Assembly: GCA_003564505.1 (NCBI GenBank)
Contig: PXFD01000015.1
Span: 1-10,425 of the forward strand
DNA from: Syntrophomonadaceae bacterium
Lineage (GTDB): Bacteria; Bacillota_D; Dethiobacteria; DTU022
Reading direction: 5' to 3'
DNA length: 10,425 bases
Under the pieces are notes generated by a model. It worked only from the letters and a program-made list of their open reading frames with translations, was not told the origin of the DNA and searched no databases. Within the stretch, counting starts at the first letter, position 1; each line of letters opens with the position of its first letter. The position numbers and the translations under genes were made by a program. Of the stretch, positions 1-6,384 are shown piece by piece.

Positions 1-791
1 ACAGGAGGTATTTCCCATTTTTCAGCCTCGTATTCTGCACTAAAGTACCCTAATTCAATGCCCTTTATATCCAGCGGCTCGTCACTTGGCCCAAGCAAAT
101 CAACCAGATTAGTCAGGGCATCAGTTGAAGAGATTACTTCCATTTCTCTCGGTGGAATCCTTTCTACCGGATTCAACCAGGATATTTCTATCAAACGAAG
201 ATCACCTGATTCCAGATAAGCTTTTAAGTTGCTGGCAAATATAGGTGTTCCTTCTAATAGCCTGTGATACTTGAGAACAATCTTTTCTGAATCCGTAATT
301 TCCATGCGGTCATATACTATTCCTTCCGGCATAATCAGTTCATCACTAATGAATGATTCCAGTTTATCTTTTAACTGCTCTTCATCAAGCTCACTTCCAT
401 TATCACTAAATTCAAGGGCGGGATCAAATGTAATCCTGATTAAGCCACCCGGATAAACATAGGCTGTCTTATTATCTATCTTGTATGCGCTTGCATTCTC
501 CGCCTCTACAATTCCGGCACCTTTTTTAATAAAGAGCTGTAAAATGTCACCCTGAAATCCGACTGCAGGAGCTACAGTTAAAAAATCGCCGACTTTTACC
601 GATCGATCAAGGGGTGTTTCCAGAAAGTAATTGTTCTCATTTAGGAAAGCTTCTGTTTCCTGTATGTCTTCTGCTGTAACAGCTACAGTTGTCAGGCGGC
701 CAAAGTCAGGCCAGAAAAGGTGGTAGCCCAAGAAAATGTTTAGGCCGGTAAAGGCAATTATCAATATAGATTTGGCACGACCAAGATTCAC
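1..791 (-). CDS. yycI: YycI-family regulator of WalK, 3' end missing
   Basis: Membrane-anchored extracytoplasmic protein that, with YycH, binds and tunes the sensor kinase WalK. The frame is open for 263 codons and leaves the window without a stop; Bacillus YycI is about 280 residues, so only the tail is missing. The start is GTG at 791-789, whose bases share GTGA with the yycH stop (4-base overlap), preceded by GGGAGGAGGA at about 798-807. The N-terminus (MNLGRAKSILIIAFTGLNIF) has a few charged residues, then one membrane segment at about residues 8-26, followed by an outside domain. The last visible residues (EKWEIPPV) fit the conserved W-x-I-P stretch near the C-terminus of this family. 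Identification rests on position after yycH, the N-terminal anchor and size, because sequence conservation in this family is low. Known from the family: YycH and YycI form a heterodimer; the effect on WalK is inhibitory in Bacillus and activating in Staphylococcus. Confidence 0.88.
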   Translation of the reverse strand, partial: MNLGRAKSILIIAFTGLNIFLGYHLFWPDFGRLTTVAVTAEDIQETEAFLNENNYFLETPLDRSVKVGDFLTVAPAVGFQGDILQLFIKKGAGIVEAENASAYKIDNKTAYVYPGGLIRITFDPALEFSDNGSELDEEQLKDKLESFISDELIMPEGIVYDRMEITDSEKIVLKYHRLLEGTPIFASNLKAYLESGDLRLIEISWLNPVERIPPREMEVISSTDALTNLVDLLGPSDEPLDIKGIELGYFSAEYEAEKWEIPP

Positions 792-2131
792 AACAAATCC
801 TCCTCCCTGAGCGGTTCCAATTCAAAGGCAGAAAGAATAAACTGTTCGTTATTAATAGTAATTAACCATACCGGCTTTCCGATGTAGCCCGATTGAGATG
901 CTGTTATCGCATAACCAAGATAAATATCTTTAAGAATTATTGCACCCGCTCTATCAGGAAACCCTTCCTTATATTGGCTTACAGCTTTCTCAAGAGCCTC
1001 ATTCCAGGAAGCTGCGGGGGTTAAACCGTTTTCCGGGACAATTGGGTTTTCGACTTGGAAAAATGACCTTGCATAATGAATTAAACCATTATCATTAAAT
1101 AATGCTCGTGTCGATTGGCTTATAAGTATCGGGTGCCCATCAAGGTAAGCTTGCCACTCTGCACTGTAGTGGGTAGTATCCCCCCAACCAGACAGCTTGA
1201 GGGATTCAAGGCGCAAACTATCCGGCCAACCGCCATGATAGCTGATCAAACTGCTGCTTGTGACAAGGGCTTCACTATAAGTTGATGTGGCCTGCCCTTC
1301 TTCGAGCCGGGGCGATGAATATTCCAGCCCGGTGTCAGTTAAACGCAGTCCCCTTTCGCCATCGGTATAGATCAAGCCACCTTCTTTTTCCTCTATTACC
1401 CTTGCCATGCTGTAATCAACAAAAAACGTTTTTAGAATTAAGTCCTGGTTTAATGTCTCGTGTTGCATATTATACTCACTCATGAATACTGTTTCAGCAG
1501 GCACATAAAGAGTTCCTTCTACCTCCAACTGGGAAACTCCATGATCTGTTAACATCTCCTCCGTCAAAACTGTAGAAGCAAGTTTTTTGTCTGCCTGAAT
1601 ATTATCCAGAAGTACATCAAACTGCTCAGCTTTCCCGGGAGGCAGCAACAAGTTAAACTTATTATTGTTTGAGCCATTTAACACCAACCAGAAACTATCG
1701 TTAAAAGTATACAAATCTACTTTTTCAATTTCACTGTAAAGTACTTCATTAAGCCATGGCTGGCCTTCACCTACAGGTAGTTTAGGTTGCATATAATATG
1801 AAAGCAGATGCCTGGAGTCTAAAGGCACCTCATCTTCATCTATTAAAGCATCTAAACCGATCTGCTGAAGGGTCGTTGACAACAAATCCCATATTTGACC
1901 AAAATTAGGACTGCTTTTTTTATAAACATTAAGCTCTTCTTCTTTGTGGAGTATGATTTTTTTTGGCTCGACAACCCTTTCCAGTTCCCGTGGTTGTTCA
2001 ACAACTATTCTTTCATATGTATCCTGCTCTAAAACCTGAGCCGGTACTTGACCATACCAGAGCTGATAAGTCAGCAAAAGACTTAAACCAACAAGGATAA
2101 GAAGCAGTGTGCTTTTAATTGTTTCGATCAT
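788..2131 (-). CDS. yycH: YycH-family regulator of WalK
   Basis: Single-pass membrane protein of 447 residues, close to the usual family length (about 450). Residues 1-6 are cytoplasmic, about 7-25 form the membrane anchor (STLLLILVGLSLLLTYQLW), and the rest is outside the cell. The segment after the anchor, with YGQVP, RIVVEQP and RVVEPKKIILH, matches the usual YycH beginning, in which W-x-G is followed by a conserved V-x-P-x-x-I. It starts with ATG 11 bases after the walK stop; the ribosome binding site AAGGA overlaps the walK TAA, which suggests translational coupling. Its stop overlaps the GTG start of yycI by four bases. In Bacillus and Staphylococcus the protein contacts WalK through the membrane helix together with YycI. 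Assignment is firm from synteny and architecture. Confidence 0.93.
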   Translation of the reverse strand: MIETIKSTLLLILVGLSLLLTYQLWYGQVPAQVLEQDTYERIVVEQPRELERVVEPKKIILHKEEELNVYKKSSPNFGQIWDLLSTTLQQIGLDALIDEDEVPLDSRHLLSYYMQPKLPVGEGQPWLNEVLYSEIEKVDLYTFNDSFWLVLNGSNNNKFNLLLPPGKAEQFDVLLDNIQADKKLASTVLTEEMLTDHGVSQLEVEGTLYVPAETVFMSEYNMQHETLNQDLILKTFFVDYSMARVIEEKEGGLIYTDGERGLRLTDTGLEYSSPRLEEGQATSTYSEALVTSSSLISYHGGWPDSLRLESLKLSGWGDTTHYSAEWQAYLDGHPILISQSTRALFNDNGLIHYARSFFQVENPIVPENGLTPAASWNEALEKAVSQYKEGFPDRAGAIILKDIYLGYAITASQSGYIGKPVWLITINNEQFILSAFELEPLREEDLL

Positions 2132-2142
2132 GTTTTCATTCC

Positions 2143-3954
2143 TTATTTTCCGTTATAACGTGGCAGGGTAAAGTTTACAACAGTCCCACTACCCTGCTTA
2201 CTTTCTATCCAGATTGAACCGCCATGGCTTTCTATAACCTTACGCGCGATAGACAAACCAAGGCCGGTTCCCCCAAAGTCACGACTGCGTGTTTTCTCAA
2301 CTCTGTAAAAACGTTCAAAAACTTTTGGCAAATCTTCTTCGGGAATCCCGCTGCCGGTATCCTCAACTGAAACCCTGATAAGACTGCCTTCGTCAGAGGC
2401 TGTGATATTAATAGAACCACTGGGAGGCGTAAATTTAACGGCATTGTTCAGCAGGTTTGTAAATACACGCATCACTTTATCCCTATCTACATATGCTATC
2501 GCACTGCCTGGCTTTATTTCAAGTGCTATTGCAGGAAATGAGACTTTAAGCTTTTGCCTCAACTGCTCAACTGCTTCATTTGCCAGCCCGTACAGATCTA
2601 CTTCGCTCTTTTGCCAGTAAGCCTGGCTTGCATCCATTTGCGAAAGGACAAGCAAATCCTTGACCATTGCTACCATTCTGTCAGTCTCAACGGCGAGCAC
2701 TTTTAGAAAGCGACTCCTAACATCAGGCTCCTCTGCTGCTCCGTCAAGCAAAGTTTCAACATAGCTTTTAACTGTTGAGAGCGGGGTTCTTAATTCATGC
2801 GAAACATCCGCCACAAACTCTTCCTGACGCCTGGCTAATTCTCGCTCCTGGGTTATATCATGCAAAACCATCAGTGTTCCGTCCAACTTCCCTTTATCCA
2901 CCTTGAAAGGGGCAATCTTAATTTCAAGTGTGCAGTCAGGCATAGTACTGGAAACCTCTGCTTTCAAAGGCTTTTGGCGGCGAATAAACCTGCGCATTTC
3001 CTGAGAGCCGATCAAGTTTCTCAGCAGGCTAAAACCTGAACGGTTTAATTCCGGCACTTTAAGCTTAAGGTTTCCAATCAGGCGCTGTGCTGCAGGATTA
3101 ACCTGAATCAGATTCCCTTTGCCATCAAGCGCAACAATACCATCACTCATGTTATTAATTATTGCCTCAACCTTGCTTTTTTCTGTTGATATTTCATTAA
3201 TTGTAAAACTAAGCTGATCAGCCAGGTAATTGAACGTTTCACCAAGACGGCCGATTTCATCAGAAGTTTGCACTTTTATTTTACGGGAAAAATCACCACT
3301 GGCCATAAAGTTTGCTTGCTCAGTAACATCTCCAATAGGCAAAGTAATTGTTTTAGTTAGCACTATTCCCAACAAAAAGCTAACAGCCAGAGCAAGGACT
3401 ACTCCTGATAATAAAATTGTTTTAACTTCATTGAGGGTATCATCAACAGACTGAAGCGATCCACTTAAATAGATAACACCAAAAGTATTCTGGTCGTTGA
3501 TGATGGGGTAAGCTAAATAATAGCGCCGCTCATCGTTTGTTGGATCATAACGAATTTCATCGCTTAAATTACCAGCCAAAGCCCTGGTTATTTCATCCCT
3601 GATCAAACGCCGGCCTATCATAGCCTGACTTCCGGATGTTCCTACAACATGGGCAAAATCATCGAGAATTATTATTTCCATTTCATGCAAATCCCTGAAC
3701 TCACGGGCAAGGCGAATAGTATCTTCTTCAGCAAACTGCCTCTCCCCAAAGCCTGGCTGCACAAATACAGAAAGCAAACGGGCCTGATTTTCCAGGCTGT
3801 CTTTATAATTTCTCAGGTAATATTGTTCCAGTGATTGCACAAGATAAACGCTGATTAACTGCAGCGAAAAAAGAACCAGCATTATATAAATAAATATTAT
3901 TTTCCACTGGAGGCTGTTAAATAATTTACCCCCGCCTAAAGAAATAGCCGACAC
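2143..3954 (-). CDS. walK: WalK (VicK/YycG) cell-wall sensor histidine kinase
   Basis: Membrane sensor kinase that phosphorylates WalR to control peptidoglycan metabolism. Order in 603 residues: membrane helix 1 (about 17-40); an extracytoplasmic Cache/PDC-like domain (about 41-178); membrane helix 2 (about 179-200); HAMP (about 200-250); PAS (about 257-370); dimerisation domain with phospho-acceptor His386 in SHELRTPLS; ATPase domain with N-box Asn504 (LLNNAVKFTP), G1 DTGSGIP at 532-538, F-box FERF at 546-549 and G2 GGTGLGL at 561-567. All catalytic motifs are intact and the length matches the family (about 610). The start chosen is GTG at 3954-3952, inside the end of walR (29-base overlap). 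A Shine-Dalgarno at normal spacing is missing there, since AAAAAGGG directly abuts the GTG; the in-frame ATT at 3945-3943 would be better spaced but is a rare start codon. Coupling to walR translation is likely. Confidence 0.97.
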   Translation of the reverse strand: MSAISLGGGKLFNSLQWKIIFIYIMLVLFSLQLISVYLVQSLEQYYLRNYKDSLENQARLLSVFVQPGFGERQFAEEDTIRLAREFRDLHEMEIIILDDFAHVVGTSGSQAMIGRRLIRDEITRALAGNLSDEIRYDPTNDERRYYLAYPIINDQNTFGVIYLSGSLQSVDDTLNEVKTILLSGVVLALAVSFLLGIVLTKTITLPIGDVTEQANFMASGDFSRKIKVQTSDEIGRLGETFNYLADQLSFTINEISTEKSKVEAIINNMSDGIVALDGKGNLIQVNPAAQRLIGNLKLKVPELNRSGFSLLRNLIGSQEMRRFIRRQKPLKAEVSSTMPDCTLEIKIAPFKVDKGKLDGTLMVLHDITQERELARRQEEFVADVSHELRTPLSTVKSYVETLLDGAAEEPDVRSRFLKVLAVETDRMVAMVKDLLVLSQMDASQAYWQKSEVDLYGLANEAVEQLRQKLKVSFPAIALEIKPGSAIAYVDRDKVMRVFTNLLNNAVKFTPPSGSINITASDEGSLIRVSVEDTGSGIPEEDLPKVFERFYRVEKTRSRDFGGTGLGLSIARKVIESHGGSIWIESKQGSGTVVNFTLPRYNGK

Positions 3955-4615
3955 CCCTTTTTGTATATATATATTCAGGCTTAGCCGGATCTTTTTCTAG
4001 TTTTTCACGTAAGCGGCGAACTGTAACATCAACAGTTCGATCGTCACCAATGTAGTCATAACCCCAAACCTGGTCTAACAGCTGTTCCCTACTATAAACA
4101 TAACCAGGCTTAAGCATCAAAAAGACCAGCAAATTAAACTCACGATGTGTTAACTCAACCGGCCTACCTTCATTATAAACCTGGACTTCATCACGATCTA
4201 CTATTATCTTTCCAACAGTTATAGTGCCCTTGTCCTGGTCACTGTTACGAACTGAACTACGACGTAAAATAGCTTTAACCCTGGCAGTAACTTCACGTGC
4301 GCTAAAAGGTTTTGTAACATAATCATCTGCTCCCAGCTCAAGACCCAGGACCTTGTCCATCTCCATTTCTTTTGCTGTTAGCATTACTATAGGAGTATCA
4401 CAGCATGACCTTATTTCGCGGCAAACACTAAAACCGTCTTTTATGGGCAGCATAATATCCAGGACTATTAAGTCCGGTTTTTCATTATGAACCATACTTA
4501 AAGCAGCTTCACCATCAAAAGCCGTTATAACATGGAACCCTTCTTTTTCCAAATTATACTTTAATATTTCAACAATTGGCTTTTCATCATCAACTACTAA
4601 TATTTTTTCTGTCAT
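3926..4615 (-). CDS. walR: WalR (VicR/YycF) response regulator
   Basis: OmpR/PhoB-type DNA-binding response regulator, 229 residues (family about 235). The receiver domain spans about 3-115: acidic pocket D9/D10, phospho-acceptor D53 (LIVLDIMLP), T80 and K102 (TKPF). A linker at about 120-130 leads to the winged-helix domain at about 131-228, with the WalR-typical WGYDYIGDDRTVDVTVRRLR recognition region at 184-203 and a C-terminal hairpin ending GVGYFF. In other Firmicutes WalR governs wall hydrolases and is commonly essential. ATG start; GGAG lies 10 bases upstream, a little far but usable. It is the first gene after the terminator at 4695-4727, so it should have its own promoter in 4616-4694. 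walK starts 29 bases before its stop. Confidence 0.98.
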   Translation of the reverse strand: MTEKILVVDDEKPIVEILKYNLEKEGFHVITAFDGEAALSMVHNEKPDLIVLDIMLPIKDGFSVCREIRSCCDTPIVMLTAKEMEMDKVLGLELGADDYVTKPFSAREVTARVKAILRRSSVRNSDQDKGTITVGKIIVDRDEVQVYNEGRPVELTHREFNLLVFLMLKPGYVYSREQLLDQVWGYDYIGDDRTVDVTVRRLREKLEKDPAKPEYIYTKRGVGYFFRRG

Positions 4616-4657
4616 TTTTAGAACACTCCGACGTTTTTAAGAACACAAATTCGCTTT

Positions 4658-4686
4658 TATCTAGCAGAAAACCTTCATTTTGATTA
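4658..4686 (-). promoter_or_regulatory. Possible SigA-type promoter of walRKHI
   Basis: Read on the minus strand, TAATCA (4686-4681), a 17-base spacer and TAGATA (4663-4658) preceded by TGC give a weak SigA-like promoter with a TG extension of the -10 box. The -35 box matches the consensus at only three positions. It is proposed mainly because the terminator just upstream means walR needs a promoter in this short gap and nothing better is visible. Confidence 0.3.
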
Positions 4687-4694
4687 GGGCACTT

Positions 4695-4727
4695 AAAAAA
4701 GCCCTTTCCCGACAGGAAAAGAGCTTT
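4695..4727 (-). terminator. Intrinsic terminator after the M23 peptidase gene
   Basis: On the minus strand a 13-base-pair stem (AAAGCTCTTTTCC with GGGAAAGGGCTTT, including two G-U pairs) closes a four-base TGTC loop and runs into TTTTTT, of which three T belong to the stem. It lies 20 bases after the stop of the M23 gene and 80 bases before the walR start. It therefore separates the peptidase transcript from the walRKHI operon. Confidence 0.88.
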
Positions 4728-4746
4728 AAGCATTTTTTATATAGCA

Positions 4747-6147
4747 TCAGGGATTGAAAAACCTTAATGGGTCAATCGGCTTGTGCTGATAGTAGCCCAT
4801 CCACTCACCGGTGCCATCGTCCAGCCTGATTTCAAAGTGGAGGTGGGGACCCGAAGAGCGCCCTGTTGAACCAAGCCTGCCTATAACTTCACCTTTCTCG
4901 ACCTTGTCTCCCTTATTCACAAGGTTAACTTCATTATGCAGGTAGAGGGTCCAGTAAGAACCATGATAGATAATAATATAATTACCCTGAGATCCTCCGC
5001 GACCTGAAAACCAGACCACACCGCTATCGGCAGCCAAAATATTTGTTCCGAGATCGGCCGCTATGTCAATTCCTGTATGCCACTCACTAAAGCCCCTTCC
5101 GGGCGTTATTTCGCCACCATCTTCCACCGGCCAAACAAAGCGGCCGGAGCCTATGTTAGGAACCTGGGCAGTACCATGGACTTCAAGCTGGGTTACCGGT
5201 TCTTCGATAACCCTTTCGCTGACTTTGCTTCTAATAATCTCTACGCCGTTTTCCCTTGTGATATGGTAAGTTAGCTCCTTTATTCCATCTTTTCCTTGCT
5301 CTAAGACATCTTTCTGTACTATCCACATCTCGTCATCATATTCAATTTCAGTCGGAAAAGGAATTGGCTCCCGGACAGCAAGTTCCTCAATAGTTCTTAC
5401 GTTTACAAAAACCGGCTCAGTAGATTGAGAAGTTTCCTGCACGTATCCGTTCGGAATAAAACTCGAATGTGTAGGACTGGAAAGATTGCCGGAATTACGA
5501 CTGAAGAAAGATCCCCTGTTTGTTGAATCAATTAAAGATGAAGCCTGCATAGACTCGCCACTTTTAAAACTTACCAGGTAAGTCACGGCCTCTTCTACGC
5601 TGCTAACCTCGCTCGGCTCAACATGGGCCGACTCTAAAGTCAGTTCATCAGTAACTACTGACTCTATGGTTTTTACATTTCCCTGGTTGCGTGAATAGGC
5701 TGCAGCAAGAGAGGTAATCAGCAGATCAAGTTCAGTGTCTTCAGACAGGGTAAGGACAGGGTTTCCATTAATTTTTAGTATTTTTGCTTCAGTTAAAAGA
5801 CCGAGAGAGCTGCGTATGGCATGCTGAACAGTTTCCGTCTGCGTATCACTATCCGGCCTAAATTCTTTTATAAGAGCAATCTTCTTTCCAGGTTTAATAT
5901 GCATTCCATACAGTTCACTACACCGCTCCGTTAAATCATCAACAAATAATTCAACTTCATTGGCATCTTGAACAATCCCGATCTCCCTGTCATCAATCAT
6001 GACCACATAGACATAACTGTTTAAGTAATCAAACATAGCAAGTGAGATTAAAAGGAATAGAGAAGATATTAACAAAAAATGATGGACCCTAATATTCTTG
6101 ACTTTAAAGCTTGCTTTAAAGTTTTCATACACAGACTTCGGTTCCAT
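4747..6147 (-). CDS. Membrane-anchored M23 peptidase with G5 domain
   Basis: Probable zinc peptidoglycan endopeptidase acting outside the membrane. Order in 466 residues: short basic N-terminus; signal-anchor helix at about 23-46; a region at about 47-195 of uncertain fold with repeat-like segments; a Ser/Asn/Thr-rich linker at about 196-245; a G5-like domain at about 247-326 (from VNVRTIEELAVREPIPF to LEVHGTAQVP); and a C-terminal M23 (LytM/lysostaphin-type) domain at about 336-466. Zinc and catalytic residues are complete: H357 and D361 (HTGID), H404 (LYLH) and H435/H437 (HLH), so it should be active rather than a degenerate EnvC- or SpoIIQ-like scaffold. ATG start with AAAGGA nine bases upstream. 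The gene stands alone between the structured region 6148-6384 and its own terminator, immediately upstream of walR; since WalR commonly controls wall hydrolases, it is a natural candidate target. The exact bond cleaved cannot be told. Confidence 0.93.
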   Translation of the reverse strand: MEPKSVYENFKASFKVKNIRVHHFLLISSLFLLISLAMFDYLNSYVYVVMIDDREIGIVQDANEVELFVDDLTERCSELYGMHIKPGKKIALIKEFRPDSDTQTETVQHAIRSSLGLLTEAKILKINGNPVLTLSEDTELDLLITSLAAAYSRNQGNVKTIESVVTDELTLESAHVEPSEVSSVEEAVTYLVSFKSGESMQASSLIDSTNRGSFFSRNSGNLSSPTHSSFIPNGYVQETSQSTEPVFVNVRTIEELAVREPIPFPTEIEYDDEMWIVQKDVLEQGKDGIKELTYHITRENGVEIIRSKVSERVIEEPVTQLEVHGTAQVPNIGSGRFVWPVEDGGEITPGRGFSEWHTGIDIAADLGTNILAADSGVVWFSGRGGSQGNYIIIYHGSYWTLYLHNEVNLVNKGDKVEKGEVIGRLGSTGRSSGPHLHFEIRLDDGTGEWMGYYQHKPIDPLRFFNP

Positions 6148-6202
6148 TTAGAATGATCCTTTCTGCAGCACGTGATGTATTCGAATCATCTCCCTAGGCA
6201 CC

Positions 6203-6258
6203 TGTCGTCTGGCTATAAAATTGTGTATTTATGTAAATGTATTTTCAGCCTAACGACA
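6203..6258. repeat. Imperfect inverted repeat in the M23 upstream region
   Basis: On the plus strand TGTCGT (6203-6208), GGCT (6211-6214) and AAAAT (6217-6221) are mirrored by ATTTT (6241-6245), AGCC (6247-6250) and ACGACA (6253-6258), with small internal mismatches. A further ATTTA/TAAAT pair around TG lies at the centre. The RNA could form one long interrupted hairpin ahead of the M23 ribosome binding site; the DNA could equally be a large operator. Confidence 0.6.
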
Positions 6259-6284
6259 CGGTAAAGGCCTGACAGCAAATTTAT

Positions 6285-6302
6285 TGTTAAAACATCTGTT
6301 AT
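6285..6302 (+). promoter_or_regulatory. WalR-box-like direct repeat, off-consensus spacing
   Basis: TGTTAA at 6285-6290 and TGTTAT at 6297-6302 each fit the half-site TGTWAH. The published WalR box has five bases between half-sites and here there are six, so this is a near-match only. Its place, upstream of an M23 wall peptidase and near walR, is where a WalR site would be expected. Confidence 0.25.
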
Positions 6303-6307
6303 GATCG

Positions 6308-6341
6308 AAAAAAAACGGCATAGCTGTCGGGCAGTCCGTTT
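6308..6341 (-). terminator. Terminator-like hairpin after the oxidoreductase gene
   Basis: On the minus strand AAACGG pairs with CCGTTT (6 base pairs), the interior holds a short CTG/CAG helix, and eight T follow the stem (the first three within it). It lies about 45 bases after the oxidoreductase stop and is well suited to end the rplI-dnaB-oxidoreductase transcript. The stem is short, but the T-run is strong. It also sits within a few bases of the expected start point of the promoter at 6351-6379. Confidence 0.65.
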
Positions 6342-6350
6342 GTAAAGAGA

Positions 6351-6379
6351 ATTATAGCATTATATAAAAAACAAATCAA
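6351..6379 (-). promoter_or_regulatory. SigA-type promoter with extended -10
   Basis: On the minus strand TTGATT (6379-6374), a 17-base spacer and a perfect TATAAT (6356-6351) preceded by TGC give the best promoter in the window. Transcription would start near 6342-6344 and head toward the M23 gene, meeting the hairpin at 6308-6341 at once. Confidence 0.7.
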
Positions 6380-6384
6380 GTTTA

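Larger units (their letters stand above)
6148..6384 (-). other. Intergenic region / possible structured leader of the M23 gene
   Basis: A 237-base gap holding no plausible gene. In transcription order it has a SigA-like promoter (6351-6379), a hairpin followed by T8 (6308-6341), a WalR-box-like pair (6285-6302, on the plus strand), a partner sequence for the hairpin loop (6267-6276), a long imperfect inverted repeat (6203-6258), and finally the ribosome binding site of the M23 gene. A second, poor promoter (TTTACC, 18 bases, TACATT; 6236-6265) would allow transcription downstream of the hairpin. I could not match it to a riboswitch class: the conserved blocks of c-di-AMP (ydaO), T-box and purine leaders were not seen. 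Confidence 0.5.

Noticed and set aside
271..456. 61-codon plus-strand frame at the left end
   Set aside because: Serine-rich antisense shadow of yycI, which is open through the whole segment.
2232..2444. 70-codon minus-strand frame inside walK
   Set aside because: Alternative frame within the ATPase domain of walK, whose own frame carries all conserved motifs.
4698..4738. Plus-strand reading of the 4695-4727 hairpin as a bidirectional terminator
   Set aside because: On the plus strand the T-run lies several bases after the stem and no plus-strand gene needs it.
6148..6384. Known riboswitch (c-di-AMP ydaO type, T-box, purine) upstream of the M23 gene
   Set aside because: None of the conserved sequence blocks of these classes could be found by eye; a covariance-model search would be decisive.
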